Shown: positions 24,857 through 34,075, numbered from the stretch's first letter. The stretch is DNA of 35,271 bases from Candidatus Babeliales bacterium (GCA_035455925.1 DATIEE010000009.1:1-35271), one strand, 5' to 3'. The notes: a model not told the origin generated them from the sequence alone. Numbers and translations: made by a program.

Positions 24857-25126
24857 ATGGCGATAACAAAAGAAGAAAAACAGAATATTTTTAGTGAATT
24901 TGGCAAAGGATCTCAGGACACGGGTTCTTCACAAGTTCAAGTTGTTTTGTTGACCAAAAATATTATTAAGTTAACTGAGCATTGTCAGAGAAATCCAAAA
25001 GATTTTAGTACACGACGAGGATTATTGCAAATGGTTTGTAATCGACGTAGTTTTCTGAAGTATTTGCAAAAAACTGATGTAGATAAGTATAAAGAGCTAA
25101 TTGCAAAGCTTGGTTTACGCAAATAA
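24857..25126 (+). CDS. rpsO: 30S ribosomal protein S15
   Basis: Binds 16S rRNA central domain and forms bridge B4. 89 residues from the ATG at 24857, 6 nt after AGGAG; the TTG at 24851 is too close to the Shine-Dalgarno. Motifs: SEFGKGSQDTGSSQVQVVLL and the basic RRGLLQMVCNRRSFLKYLQK segment. Standard length. rpsO followed by pnp is a conserved pair across bacteria, although the gap of 77 nt here shows no obvious hairpin. Confidence 0.97.
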   Translation: MAITKEEKQNIFSEFGKGSQDTGSSQVQVVLLTKNIIKLTEHCQRNPKDFSTRRGLLQMVCNRRSFLKYLQKTDVDKYKELIAKLGLRK

Positions 25127-25203
25127 ATTATTATGTAAATAAGGATTTTTTTGTAATTCATGTAATAAGATATTTTGCACAATAAAATTATAGGTTTCAT
25201 AGA

Positions 25204-27285
25204 ATGGTACGAACGTTTAAAAATGAAGAATTCGGTTTTGAGGTAGAGATTGGCAAAGTTGCCCGTCAAGCAGATGGTGCATTATTATTGAAACAGGGTG
25301 GAACGGTTATTCTAGCGACTGCAACATCGGCACCATCTAAAGAGTTTCCTGGTTTTTTGCCATTAACAATCGAATATCGTGAACAGTATTCAGCAGCGGG
25401 AAAAATTCCTGGTGGATATTTTAAAAGGGAAGGCAAGCTTTCTGATCGTGAAATTTTGACAAGTCGCCTCATTGATCGTGCCATTCGTCCACTATTTCCT
25501 TATAATTATTTTGATCAACTTCAAGTATTAACAACTGTATATTCAGTTGATAAAGAACATACTCCTAATACTATTTCTTTATTGGCTGCTTCCTTAGCTT
25601 TGTCAATTTCAAAAATTCCTTTTATGGGACCTATCGGCGTAATTGAGGTTGGTAGAATCGATGGTCAATGGATATTTAATCCTTCGTATCCAGAACAACT
25701 TAAATCAGATATGCGTATTGTTGTTGCGGGAACAGAAGAAGGTATCATTATGGTTGAAGGTTCAACCAATGAGCTTCTTGAAAAAGATTTTGTTGATATT
25801 ATGTTTCAAGCGCATGAAAAAATTAAAAAATTAATTGAATGGCAAAAAGAGATTCAAGCGGCGCTTGAGTTTGAGCAACCAGTTCTTGAAGATACATATG
25901 GTTTTGATGTCTGGAAAGCAGAAATTAGCAAGTTTCTTACCGATGATCGTGTCGAGCGTATGTATATTGAAAATAAAAAAGAAAGATATACATATCTTGA
26001 TGATCTAAAAGATGAATTTGCAACACAATATCAAGAAAAAATTGAATCAACCAAGGTTCCCTCCTCTGTTATTGATTATATTATCAATGCAGAGTTACAA
26101 GAAAAATTAAGTAGTTTAATTTTTAAATTTAATAAACGAGTTGATGGCCGCCGATTTGATACAGTACGTCCTATAGCCGTAGAGGTCGGATTGTTACCAT
26201 TTACTCATGGTTCAGCTTTGTTTACTCGCGGTTGTACACAGGCGTTAGCAAGTGTAACTCTTGGTAGTGGCCAAGATGAACAACGTATTGATACATTGAT
26301 GGGTGAAGAAGCTGGAGATGGAGCATTTATGCTTCATTATAATTTTCCTCCTTTTGCTAGCGGTGAAGTAAAACCAATGCGTGGAACAAGTAGACGTGAA
26401 ACAGGTCATGGGTATCTCGCTCGTTCATCTTTTGAATTTTTACGTCCAACTACACAAGAATTTCCTTATACGATTCGTGTTGTTGTTGATATTTTAGAGT
26501 CTGATGGTTCTTCTTCTATGGCAACGGCATGTGTTACAACAATGGCATTAATGCAAGCTGGTGTTCCTATTAAAAAAATGGTTGCCGGTGTTGCAATGGG
26601 CCTGTTGGAAAAATCATCTGGATCATTTGCAACGTTGACTGATATTTCTGCTTTTGAGGATGCATTTGGATTAATGGATTTTAAAATTATCGGCACAGAT
26701 GCTGGTATTACTGCAATTCAAATGGATGTTAAACATAAAGGTGGATTGTCTCGTAAAGTTTTTGAAGATGCACTTGAGCAAGCCCGTATTGGTCGTTTAC
26801 ACATACTTGGTGAAATGCGTAAAGTGATGACTGCTCCTAGCGAAACGTTATCTTATTTAGTTCCAAAAGTAATTACATTAACTATTCCTACTGACAAGAT
26901 TGGTGCGATTATTGGTTCAGGTGGTAAGACTATTCGTGAAATCACTGAAACAACCGGTACTTCGATTGATATTGAACCAGATGGATTAGTTAAAATTTTT
27001 GGCGGACCTGAAGCTAAGATTGATCTTGCCGTTAAATGGGTTAAAACATTGGCAGGTCAAATAGATAAAGGTGCAATTTTTGATGGTAAGGTAAGACGTA
27101 TTGTTGATTTTGGTATGTTTATTGAACTTGTACCAGGACTTGATGGCCTTGTTCACGTATCTAATATGCCGCGTGATTTACAAAGAACATTTATGCAAAC
27201 TATAAAATTAAACGATACTGTAAAAGTTGAAGTTTTAGATCATGACGAAGTCACTGGTCGTACAAGTTTGAAGATGTTATCATAG
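25204..27285 (+). CDS. pnp: Polyribonucleotide nucleotidyltransferase (PNPase)
   Basis: Phosphorolytic 3'-5' exoribonuclease and core of RNA degradation complexes. 693 residues, standard length. Domains in order: RNase PH 1 (about 1-220), an all-helical linker, RNase PH 2 (about 300-540) with MRGTSRRETGHGYLARSS and MDVKHKGGL, a KH domain with IGAIIGSGGKTIREI, and an S1 domain (GKVRRIVDFGMFIELVPG) to the end. All domains look complete. It begins at an ATG with only a weak Shine-Dalgarno and is followed by rph after 15 nt. Confidence 0.97.
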   Translation: MVRTFKNEEFGFEVEIGKVARQADGALLLKQGGTVILATATSAPSKEFPGFLPLTIEYREQYSAAGKIPGGYFKREGKLSDREILTSRLIDRAIRPLFPYNYFDQLQVLTTVYSVDKEHTPNTISLLAASLALSISKIPFMGPIGVIEVGRIDGQWIFNPSYPEQLKSDMRIVVAGTEEGIIMVEGSTNELLEKDFVDIMFQAHEKIKKLIEWQKEIQAALEFEQPVLEDTYGFDVWKAEISKFLTDDRVERMYIENKKERYTYLDDLKDEFATQYQEKIESTKVPSSVIDYIINAELQEKLSSLIFKFNKRVDGRRFDTVRPIAVEVGLLPFTHGSALFTRGCTQALASVTLGSGQDEQRIDTLMGEEAGDGAFMLHYNFPPFASGEVKPMRGTSRRETGHGYLARSSFEFLRPTTQEFPYTIRVVVDILESDGSSSMATACVTTMALMQAGVPIKKMVAGVAMGLLEKSSGSFATLTDISAFEDAFGLMDFKIIGTDAGITAIQMDVKHKGGLSRKVFEDALEQARIGRLHILGEMRKVMTAPSETLSYLVPKVITLTIPTDKIGAIIGSGGKTIREITETTGTSIDIEPDGLVKIFGGPEAKIDLAVKWVKTLAGQIDKGAIFDGKVRRIVDFGMFIELVPGLDGLVHVSNMPRDLQRTFMQTIKLNDTVKVEVLDHDEVTGRTSLKMLS

Positions 27286-27300
27286 AGTGAGTTTTGTCTT

Positions 27301-28125
27301 ATGAATACTGAAAAAATAGTTAGAAATGATGGACGGGCACCGAATCAATTGAGATCGGTGTCATTTTCTTATGATATTTATGAATTTGCACCAGGATCAT
27401 TGCTGTTTCAAATGGGGAAAACTAAAATTTTGTGTGCTGTTTCATTACAAAACGGTGTACCGCAATTTTTGCGGGGAAAAGGTACCGGTTGGCTAACTGC
27501 GGAATACGCATTACTTCCGACATCAACAGTAACCCGTACGCAACGAGAAAGTACTCTTGCGCGTAAGGATGGTAGATCTATTGAAATAGCACGTTTTATT
27601 GGTAGATGTTTTCGTTCTATTATTGATCTATCTGCTATTGGTGAACGAACAATTACTATTGATTGCGATGTATTGCAAGCTGATGGAGGAACACGTACAG
27701 CGGCTATTACGGGTTCATTTTTAGCATTAAAAATGGCTCAAGATAGATGGTTACGTTCACGCACAATTAATCAATCCATTATTACAGAAAGCATCGCAGC
27801 GATTTCAGTTGGTGTGGTTAATGACAATGTATTGCTTGATTTAAATTATGAAGAAGATAGTAAGGCGAATGCAGATTTTAATTTTGTTATTACTCAGTCA
27901 AATAAAATTGTTGAAATGCAAGGTGGCGCTGAAAGTTCACCAATCTCATGGAACACTTTTGAAGATGTACGTTGTATGGCAAATTATGGTGCACAACAGT
28001 TATTTGCTTTATACGAATTGAAAAGTCATAATCAGCAGGAAATGACCCTAGCAGATGGATCTCATAAATCATCGGAACGCATTCCTTTATTTAGTTTAAA
28101 AAATCGACAGAAATCATCACAGTAG
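27301..28125 (+). CDS. rph: Ribonuclease PH
   Basis: Phosphorolytic exoribonuclease that trims tRNA and rRNA 3' ends. 274 residues, about 30 longer than usual, with a polar Ser/Lys-rich C-terminal extension. Family motifs: VRNDGRAPNQLRSVSFSYD at the start, GTGWLTAEYALLPTSTVTR, GRSIEIARFIGRCFRSIID, and CDVLQADGGTRTAAITGSFLA with the catalytic aspartate region. It follows pnp closely, so two related phosphorolytic nucleases share an operon. CCA ends are encoded in all tRNAs seen here, so trimming to the CCA would be its expected tRNA role. Confidence 0.95.
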   Translation: MNTEKIVRNDGRAPNQLRSVSFSYDIYEFAPGSLLFQMGKTKILCAVSLQNGVPQFLRGKGTGWLTAEYALLPTSTVTRTQRESTLARKDGRSIEIARFIGRCFRSIIDLSAIGERTITIDCDVLQADGGTRTAAITGSFLALKMAQDRWLRSRTINQSIITESIAAISVGVVNDNVLLDLNYEEDSKANADFNFVITQSNKIVEMQGGAESSPISWNTFEDVRCMANYGAQQLFALYELKSHNQQEMTLADGSHKSSERIPLFSLKNRQKSSQ

Positions 28126-28130
28126 GCATT

Positions 28131-29099
28131 ATGCTTTTACGCATTTTTCTTGAATATATTAGAAAAACAAAAAAACTGCCGCAAGGACATGTGTTTTGTT
28201 TTTTTGGACGTGAATATCCTTCACTTTTTTTTTATTATATTGTTTTATTTTTTAAAAAAAATAATATACATATTGAGCATCTTAGTTGTGGAGGGGGCGA
28301 TATTGCACGAATTAAAGCACTGCTTGCTACTATGAGCTTTACTGGAATGATCACGTATTTTCTTGAAGATTTTCATATTCTTACTACAAAAAAACAGCAG
28401 GAATTGCTTGAGTATATGACTTCATATACTGGGCCACATTGCTTATTATTGTTTTCTACTAATACATTGAATGAGTTAAGGTCATCGCAATTTTCTACTT
28501 CAGTGATGAATAATATTGCTTTACCTGAAACAATAGCGTCAAGAGATCTTTCTTTGGTACGTTTTTTAGTTAGTGATTTGATTCAAGATAAAACTGTATT
28601 TGCCTTACAGCTAGCACAAGTAATTGATACTATGTCTTTAGATAGTGCATGCTTATTTGCATACTATGAATTGGTTCTAGGTAGTAATGTAGAAGATTTT
28701 TTTTCGCGATGGTTAATGTATATTGCTACGCCAACAAGCTCTTTATTTGTGCTCAGTCAATATTTTTTTAATAAAAAAGTTCAACTTTTTTTTCGACAAT
28801 GGGCTATTATTTCACCATTGTATGCGCCGCAATTTTGGGTAACTTTTTGGGCAGATCAAGTGTGGAGAGCATATGTTTTTTGTGATGTAATGAAACAAAA
28901 AAATTATGTTGATGCCAAAAAAGCTCAGTATAAATTACCGTTTTCATTTATTAATCGTGATTGGTCATCTTATTCTCTTGTTGAGCTATGTAATGCTCAT
29001 GACTTTTTGACAATTATGGACTTTCGATTGAAAAATGGTGGTTCTGAAATCGGATTAGAGCATTTCTATATTAGATTTTTTGGAAATGCGTTTAAATAA
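28131..29099 (+). CDS. DNA polymerase III delta-like protein (HolA family, divergent)
   Basis: A 322-residue protein probably corresponding to the clamp-loader delta subunit, which opens the sliding clamp. The best evidence is the C-terminus: SSYSLVELCNAHDFLTIMDF followed by RLKNGGSEIGLEHFYIRFF, which fits the HolA ending (YS-x-x-x-L, then D-x-x-x-K-x-G, then L-x-x-x-x-x-R). The N-terminal part has the alternating strand-helix pattern of an AAA-like domain without Walker A, as in delta: VFCFFGREYPSLFFYYIV, then GMITYFLEDFHIL and CLLLFSTNT. It is much richer in aromatic residues than usual. It starts 5 nt after rph. An unrelated AAA-like protein cannot be excluded. Confidence 0.6.
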   Translation: MLLRIFLEYIRKTKKLPQGHVFCFFGREYPSLFFYYIVLFFKKNNIHIEHLSCGGGDIARIKALLATMSFTGMITYFLEDFHILTTKKQQELLEYMTSYTGPHCLLLFSTNTLNELRSSQFSTSVMNNIALPETIASRDLSLVRFLVSDLIQDKTVFALQLAQVIDTMSLDSACLFAYYELVLGSNVEDFFSRWLMYIATPTSSLFVLSQYFFNKKVQLFFRQWAIISPLYAPQFWVTFWADQVWRAYVFCDVMKQKNYVDAKKAQYKLPFSFINRDWSSYSLVELCNAHDFLTIMDFRLKNGGSEIGLEHFYIRFFGNAFK

Positions 29100-29119
29100 C
29101 TACTGTAGTAGAGCATAAG

Positions 29120-29551
29120 TTAATCATATTTGAGCTGCTTATTTCGCATGTGTTTAATGGTGCTGCGATGTGCCTTACTTTTTAAACGCGATTCTTTTAA
29201 AGCTTTGGATATTTTTGTAGCAACTCGTTTTTTTGGTATATGTAGTGCATTGCGTATAACCGTAGCCAGGTTATTGAGAGCATTTTTTTTGTTTTGATGT
29301 TGGCTGCGTGATTCACTGTTATGTATAATAATATCACCTTCATTGGTAATATGTGTTTTTAGTCTTTCTAACACATAGCTTTTTTGCTCTTCGGTTAATG
29401 CCGTTGTAGTTTTAATATTCCATCGCACAGTAATACGTGTATCAGTTTTATTAACATGTTGCCCACCAGCACCACTGGATCTGCTGGTAGTAATTTCCAG
29501 TTCATGATCAGGAATGGTAATGCCATTTTTAATGTACAAGTCATTTTTCAT
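29120..29551 (-). CDS. arfB: Peptidyl-tRNA hydrolase ArfB (YaeJ-like ribosome rescue factor)
   Basis: Releases nascent chains from ribosomes stalled at the 3' end of non-stop mRNA. 143 residues, the family length. The catalytic GGQ is at 29-31 in SRSSGAGGQHVNKTDTRITV. The domain continues to about 100, then a long basic tail (KKRVATKISKALKESRLKSK and on) that in ArfB enters the empty mRNA channel. No codon-recognition domain is present, so it is not a full release factor. It is convergent with the holA-like gene, 20 nt apart. Confidence 0.95.
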   Translation of the reverse strand: MKNDLYIKNGITIPDHELEITTSRSSGAGGQHVNKTDTRITVRWNIKTTTALTEEQKSYVLERLKTHITNEGDIIIHNSESRSQHQNKKNALNNLATVIRNALHIPKKRVATKISKALKESRLKSKAHRSTIKHMRNKQLKYD

Positions 29552-29636
29552 ATGTAATAATTATTCTTTTGTTTTACGGTGTCTGGTTAAATAATTTCTT
29601 TCAATATTATCATTGTAGCTTGTCTAACGATAGTGA

Positions 29637-30917
29637 TTATAGTAAAAATTGTTCCAAAAATTGTACCCAATATGATTCTTGTGCAAATGGTGCGGTTAAA
29701 TATGATGTATTAATAGCAAATTGCGGAAAATAAATAGAACACCCCTGTGCGTGTGTTGAAGCTGAACCATTACATTTGGCAACTATCATATGGGACATTA
29801 TAGTAAGGCCATCATGTAATAATTTTTTGAATGTACTATTAAATTCTGATTTTTTATCGGTACTTTCATATTTATCAAATAGAGAGAGCAGCGTGCTATA
29901 CCATTGTTGAAGATCACAATACATGGGTGCATCACAAAATGTCTTGCATTGCATACGCAATTGCATAAGAACGGATTTTACCTGATCGTTATGTATGAGC
30001 ATCTGCATGAGCATAGTGGATATTGCGTTAATATTATGTTTTAATATTTCCGCATAGTGCGTGTCTATCACCGATAATGTATATGTATCTTGTTCAGTAT
30101 ACGTTTGGTAATATTCATGAAATGAAGTTACTATATGCATTACCATTTCCTCTATTGTAACACCTGTCGTATCGTTAATTATCTGTAATACTTTATCATA
30201 TGGCCAACCGTCCACCATTTCACATTCTTGAGATCCAATCAGATAATCAGTATAATTACGCAATTGGTATGCATGTTCAAACATTGCACCTTTACATAAG
30301 TCCATACCACAAAAGGCCAATTTATTACCGTTAAGAAGTTTATTACATATGCTATCAAATGCGTAGACCATATCCTTATTTGATAAAAATGTACGGTTAT
30401 TAGTTACACACATTCCTCGGTGATATATATGTTTATTAGAAAGAGAACGTTTTAGTGAACAATTAGTAGTATAGGGACCATCGTATGGCACAAACCAATC
30501 ATTAGTTTCTTCATTATATACTGGATTTAAAATACCATATCCATGATTCCAAAGAATAAGACCATAATGCAACGCGGGGCCTGATTTGATTGCGATAGTC
30601 ATGACATTAATAAGCGTTTCTGCTACAGAATAATCACAAGCTAATTCACTTATTTTATGAATGTTATTTTTGGTGATATGATACAACCATCCTACATTGC
30701 CATGTGTATGTAAAAATACAAACACATGTGCATTTTTAGGTGTATTATGCATTATTTCATTAAGGTTTTTGAATGCAGCCTGATAAAGATGCCCTGCAGA
30801 TGCTTCCATATAGATAACAATATTCCACGGTAAGATAGTTATAGGTAGTGATTGAGATTGTATAAAAGATATTGATATAAAAAATAATAAGTACAAAGTT
30901 TTTTTTAAAGTTATCAT
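29637..30917 (-). CDS. Exported clostripain-like cysteine peptidase (family C11)
   Basis: A 426-residue protein with a signal peptide (MITLKKTLYLLFFISISFIQ, residues 1-20), preceded by an AGAGA Shine-Dalgarno. The peptidase fold of clan CD is recognisable: NIVIYMEAS (32-40) for the first strand, the catalytic His in LILWNHGYG (H125), the catalytic Cys in FCGMDLCKGAMFEHAYQLRN (C208), then IGSQECEMVDGWPY (228-240) and a later GCSIYFPQ. All are in the C11 order. Clostripains cleave after Arg or Lys; specificity here cannot be read. It may act in the envelope or on host proteins. Its start faces that of the surface-protein gene, separated by 178 bp of AT-rich DNA. Confidence 0.85.
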   Translation of the reverse strand: MITLKKTLYLLFFISISFIQSQSLPITILPWNIVIYMEASAGHLYQAAFKNLNEIMHNTPKNAHVFVFLHTHGNVGWLYHITKNNIHKISELACDYSVAETLINVMTIAIKSGPALHYGLILWNHGYGILNPVYNEETNDWFVPYDGPYTTNCSLKRSLSNKHIYHRGMCVTNNRTFLSNKDMVYAFDSICNKLLNGNKLAFCGMDLCKGAMFEHAYQLRNYTDYLIGSQECEMVDGWPYDKVLQIINDTTGVTIEEMVMHIVTSFHEYYQTYTEQDTYTLSVIDTHYAEILKHNINAISTMLMQMLIHNDQVKSVLMQLRMQCKTFCDAPMYCDLQQWYSTLLSLFDKYESTDKKSEFNSTFKKLLHDGLTIMSHMIVAKCNGSASTHAQGCSIYFPQFAINTSYLTAPFAQESYWVQFLEQFLL

Positions 30918-31022
30918 TAATATCTCTTTTTCTTTTATTTTTTTATTGCATCGAATATATATTATTAATAATGATAAAATAATTGTTATAAATGTTCATA
31001 GATTTTTATTTTTTTACAATGG

Positions 31023-31052
31023 TTGCTTTTTTTGTATGCAAAAAAATAACAT
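31023..31052 (+). promoter_or_regulatory. Possible promoter of the surface-protein gene
   Basis: TTGCTT (31023-31028), 18-nt spacer, TAACAT (31047-31052). It lies in a 178-bp AT-rich interval between divergent exported-protein genes. The match is moderate and the sequence is too AT-rich to exclude chance. Confidence 0.3.
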
Positions 31053-31095
31053 AAAGTAGAGTTAAATAATCATTATTAAAAAAAGGACACCTTTC

Positions 31096-33246
31096 ATGCA
31101 ACACTTATTAATATCTCGCGCGTGCTCATTTCTTTTATCCTTCATGCTTCTTGTTGGGCCATTACCACTTTCGGCAGTAGCACAAAACATTATGCACACT
31201 ATTTCAGAATTTGAAAAAAATAAAATTAAGGAAGAATCAGAGAATCATTATATTTATCTTGGGGAAGATTTAAGCAATATTGGAGCTGTTATTTCTACCA
31301 TAAGTGATCTTGATCAAGATCCTAATTCTCCTGTTCACGAGTTAAAAAAGCATCTTGATGAAGGATTTATAATTGGCCATTTTAATGCAGTTGCTGAAAG
31401 CATTGAGCATGCACAATTGGTTCTACAGAAACAATATAATTCTTTAGATAAACAATACGCAGATGATATGCTTGATCAGCTTAATATAATAACTAAGAAG
31501 CTTTCTAATGGCTCACTTATTGTCAATTCAACAACAGTATCTCGCGCCGAAAATCTAGCAACAACTGTTATAAAAAAACATTTTCATGTACAAGGTAAAA
31601 CTACCCTTGATAATGATGTAAAGGTAAAACATGACGTTCACATTCTCGGACATTTAAAAGTGGACAAATCTGCTAATTTTAATGATGATGTTAAAATTAA
31701 AGGTAATTTATCAGTTGCTGATTTGACCGTAGAAAGTTGTATTGATAATTTATGTGTTAATAGTTTATCTGTTACTGATGCATTCATAACAAATTCATCA
31801 ATTGAAAATTTAACAATATCAGGAACAATTCTTGATGCAATAATAGAAAATGCTTCTATCGGTACTGCATCCATCGATGACGCAATTGTACAAAATCTCA
31901 CTGTTGGCAATTGTATGACCAATTTATGCGTTAATAATTTATCAGTTACTGATGAATCAGTTAGTGGTACATTATCTGTTAATAATGGTGTCATAGAAAA
32001 TTTGATCATATCAGGCAGCCCTACTGTAATCAGCTCGTTTACATCTGCAGGTGTTGTACATAATGATGCAATAGGTGTATTATCGAGTTCTCTTATTGTT
32101 GATGCCGATATCGACAATGCAACAATTAGTAATACAAAATTAGCTACTGTTTCTAGTTCTAATATTGCAAACAACATTGTAACGCGTGATATATCAGGTG
32201 ATTTTTCAGCAGGAATTATTACTGCTAATCTAATTGGTAATGCAACTACAGCAACAACAGCTGTCAATTTTACGGGTTCGTTAGCTGGTGATGTAACTGG
32301 TACACAAGGCGCAACTGTTGTAAGTACTGTTGGCGGAGAAACGGCTGCTAATATTGCTGCTGGCGCTGTTCTTGCTAATGCTGCTACAAATCTTAATACT
32401 GCAAACACTATTGTTAAACGTGATGGTTCTGGTGACTTTGCTGCAGGAACTATTACTGCTAATTTAGTTGGTAACGCAACTACAGCAACAACAGCTGTCA
32501 ATTTTACGGGTTCATTAGCTGGTGATGTAACTGGTACACAAGGCGCAACTGTTGTAAGCACTGTTGGCGGAGAAACGGCTGTAAATATTGCTGCTGGCGC
32601 TGTCCTTGCTAATGCTGCTACAAATCTTAACACTGCAAACACTATTGTTAAACGTGATGGTTCTGGCGACTTTGCTGCAGGAACTATTACTGCTAATTTA
32701 ATTGGTAGTTCTTCATTAAACGTGCTTAAAAGCGGTGACACTATGACTGGCACGCTTATTATGCCTGCTGGTGCAACTGCAACTCCATCAATTCAATTTA
32801 CAGGAAGCACAAATACTGGGCTGTCAGCTCCGGTAGCTAACACACTTTCATTTGATGTTAATGGCACTGAACAAGTAGCAATAAATACAACAAATATTAC
32901 CATAACACCACAAATGCTTCTATTAAATCCATGGTGCAACCAAGCAATACAGGTAGCTACTCCTTTAGATTTGTCAACAGTAACTGCAAACCCAACAACA
33001 TCAATATTACTTCTAAAGCCAGCAGGAACCTTGCCCATAACTGTTACCGTTCAATTCCCTGCTGCACCAACTAATGGTCAATATTTCTCTGTTGTTTTGG
33101 GATCAAATCTTGCTCTTACTGCAATTAATGATGGTAATGGAGCACTAATTGCTAACGGACTTACCGCGTTTGCATTTGGAGTTGGTTTTTCATCAAGTAC
33201 TTATGTTTATTATGCTACAGATAATACATGGTACCGATGTGGTTAA
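31096..33246 (+). CDS. Large exported surface protein with tail-fibre-like repeats
   Basis: A 716-residue protein with a signal peptide (MQHLLISRACSFLLSFMLLV, cleavage probably after AVAQ). Residues about 35-150 are helical and charged. From about 175 a regular beta-rich region begins, built of short V/I-x-x-x-L units as in beta-helices, with a repeated CIDNLCVNSLSVTD-like element at about 215 and 273. Two nearly identical 78-residue repeats cover 381-458 and 459-536, each containing FTGSLAGDVTGTQGATVVST and GDFAAGTITANL. The C-terminal part (GDTMTGTLIMPAGATATPSI near 548) resembles phage tail-fibre neck sequences. Likely an adhesin or surface fibre. No catalytic or autotransporter beta-barrel motif is seen. 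It ends with a strong terminator. The minus-strand frame at 31638-32753 is a shadow. Confidence 0.8.
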   Translation: MQHLLISRACSFLLSFMLLVGPLPLSAVAQNIMHTISEFEKNKIKEESENHYIYLGEDLSNIGAVISTISDLDQDPNSPVHELKKHLDEGFIIGHFNAVAESIEHAQLVLQKQYNSLDKQYADDMLDQLNIITKKLSNGSLIVNSTTVSRAENLATTVIKKHFHVQGKTTLDNDVKVKHDVHILGHLKVDKSANFNDDVKIKGNLSVADLTVESCIDNLCVNSLSVTDAFITNSSIENLTISGTILDAIIENASIGTASIDDAIVQNLTVGNCMTNLCVNNLSVTDESVSGTLSVNNGVIENLIISGSPTVISSFTSAGVVHNDAIGVLSSSLIVDADIDNATISNTKLATVSSSNIANNIVTRDISGDFSAGIITANLIGNATTATTAVNFTGSLAGDVTGTQGATVVSTVGGETAANIAAGAVLANAATNLNTANTIVKRDGSGDFAAGTITANLVGNATTATTAVNFTGSLAGDVTGTQGATVVSTVGGETAVNIAAGAVLANAATNLNTANTIVKRDGSGDFAAGTITANLIGSSSLNVLKSGDTMTGTLIMPAGATATPSIQFTGSTNTGLSAPVANTLSFDVNGTEQVAINTTNITITPQMLLLNPWCNQAIQVATPLDLSTVTANPTTSILLLKPAGTLPITVTVQFPAAPTNGQYFSVVLGSNLALTAINDGNGALIANGLTAFAFGVGFSSSTYVYYATDNTWYRCG
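32236..32703 (+). repeat. Two 234-bp tandem repeats inside the surface-protein gene
   Basis: Copies at 32236-32469 and 32470-32703 differ at about nine positions by my count, most of them synonymous. A third, degenerate half-copy precedes them (from about 32180, encoding VTRDISGDFSAGIITANLIG). Unit length is 78 codons. Confidence 0.92.
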
Positions 33247-33279
33247 TCATTTCTAATTAATCAACAATATTTACGTAAC

Positions 33280-33322
33280 AAAAGAAGAATCGTCTGCAGA
33301 TACGCAGGCGATTCTTCTTTTT
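33280..33322. terminator. Strong intrinsic terminator, probably bidirectional
   Basis: Arms 33280-33297 and 33304-33321 pair over 18 bp with one G-T wobble around a 6-nt loop. T-runs flank it on both strands. It lies 34 nt after the surface-protein stop and 73 nt beyond the end of the convergent gene at 33395. Confidence 0.9.
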
Positions 33323-33394
33323 AACTATTATCATGAGTAAATTAAAATACAATCAAAAATACCAATAATAATGACTCAAAAACAACGTAATAAT

Positions 33395-34000
33395 TTAAAA
33401 TAAAAACGAACTAATTTTTAATGCGGATATTATTGCGCAACATACGATAGCTAATGTTTTGGCTAAAGCATCATATGGCATTTCAATCAAAAGACTATAT
33501 TGATTATCTTTTTCTAATGTGACTTTTTCGTTATCAATACTCGTAACTGTATATACTGATAATTTTTTATTAATCGTATTACTAGAGCACATAAATACTT
33601 TCTTGTTTGTATCAAAACTAGATAAAATTGAATCATATAATTTATCTGATAAAGTATCTTTTTTTATACATAATAAATTTTCTTGCGAAAGCAAAGTTTC
33701 TTTTTTATCATTATATTTCTTATCAATAGTCATCACGCCTTTATTATCAAAACTGCAATCTTTAGCTTGAATATAAGTACCATCTGAATAATGACAGTCT
33801 TTATTAATAATAGTAATTCCATGCGCAGGTATCAAATCACCATTCTTCAAAATATGTTTTAAAGATTTATCAGACTTTTGTGTGTAAAAACTAATAATAT
33901 TATCACCTATAATTGGATTCTTAGATATGTTTTCTGCTGCACTAGCTATCCCGCATATAGCAACGCTAAGTACTATTATTTTTCCCATTTGAATAGCCAT
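33395..34000 (-). CDS. Exported protein with C-terminal membrane helix, unknown function
   Basis: A 201-residue protein of no recognised family. The ATG at 33998-34000 is chosen because AGGGAA precedes it and because the promoter at 34048-34075 would start transcription at about 34041, too late for the ATG at 34042. Signal peptide: MAIQMGKIIVLSVAICGIAS (1-20). The body is polar and Lys/Asp-rich with several Cys, and the C-terminus is a hydrophobic helix (ALAKTLAIVCCAIISALKIS). This suggests a type I anchored protein with an exposed central domain. The membrane-adjacent helix could also be an outer-face tail anchor. Confidence 0.7.
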   Translation of the reverse strand: MAIQMGKIIVLSVAICGIASAAENISKNPIIGDNIISFYTQKSDKSLKHILKNGDLIPAHGITIINKDCHYSDGTYIQAKDCSFDNKGVMTIDKKYNDKKETLLSQENLLCIKKDTLSDKLYDSILSSFDTNKKVFMCSSNTINKKLSVYTVTSIDNEKVTLEKDNQYSLLIEMPYDALAKTLAIVCCAIISALKISSFLF

Positions 34001-34047
34001 AAAACATAATTCCCTATAAATTAATAATTTAACTTTTATCATAAAAT

Positions 34048-34075
34048 ATTATAAACAATATTATGTTTTAGTCAA
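34048..34075 (-). promoter_or_regulatory. Sigma70-type promoter for the gene at 33395-34000
   Basis: On the minus strand, -35 TTGACT (34070-34075), 16-nt spacer, -10 TATAAT (34048-34053). Transcription would begin near 34041, leaving a leader of about 40 nt. Confidence 0.75.

Noticed and set aside
32236-32703. Tandem repeats as a CRISPR array
   Set aside because: Units are 234 bp, in frame, contiguous and coding, with no spacers.
31638-32753. Minus-strand open frame of 371 residues
   Set aside because: Lies wholly inside the surface-protein gene; its Val/Ala/Pro-rich repeated composition is the antisense of the tandem repeats.
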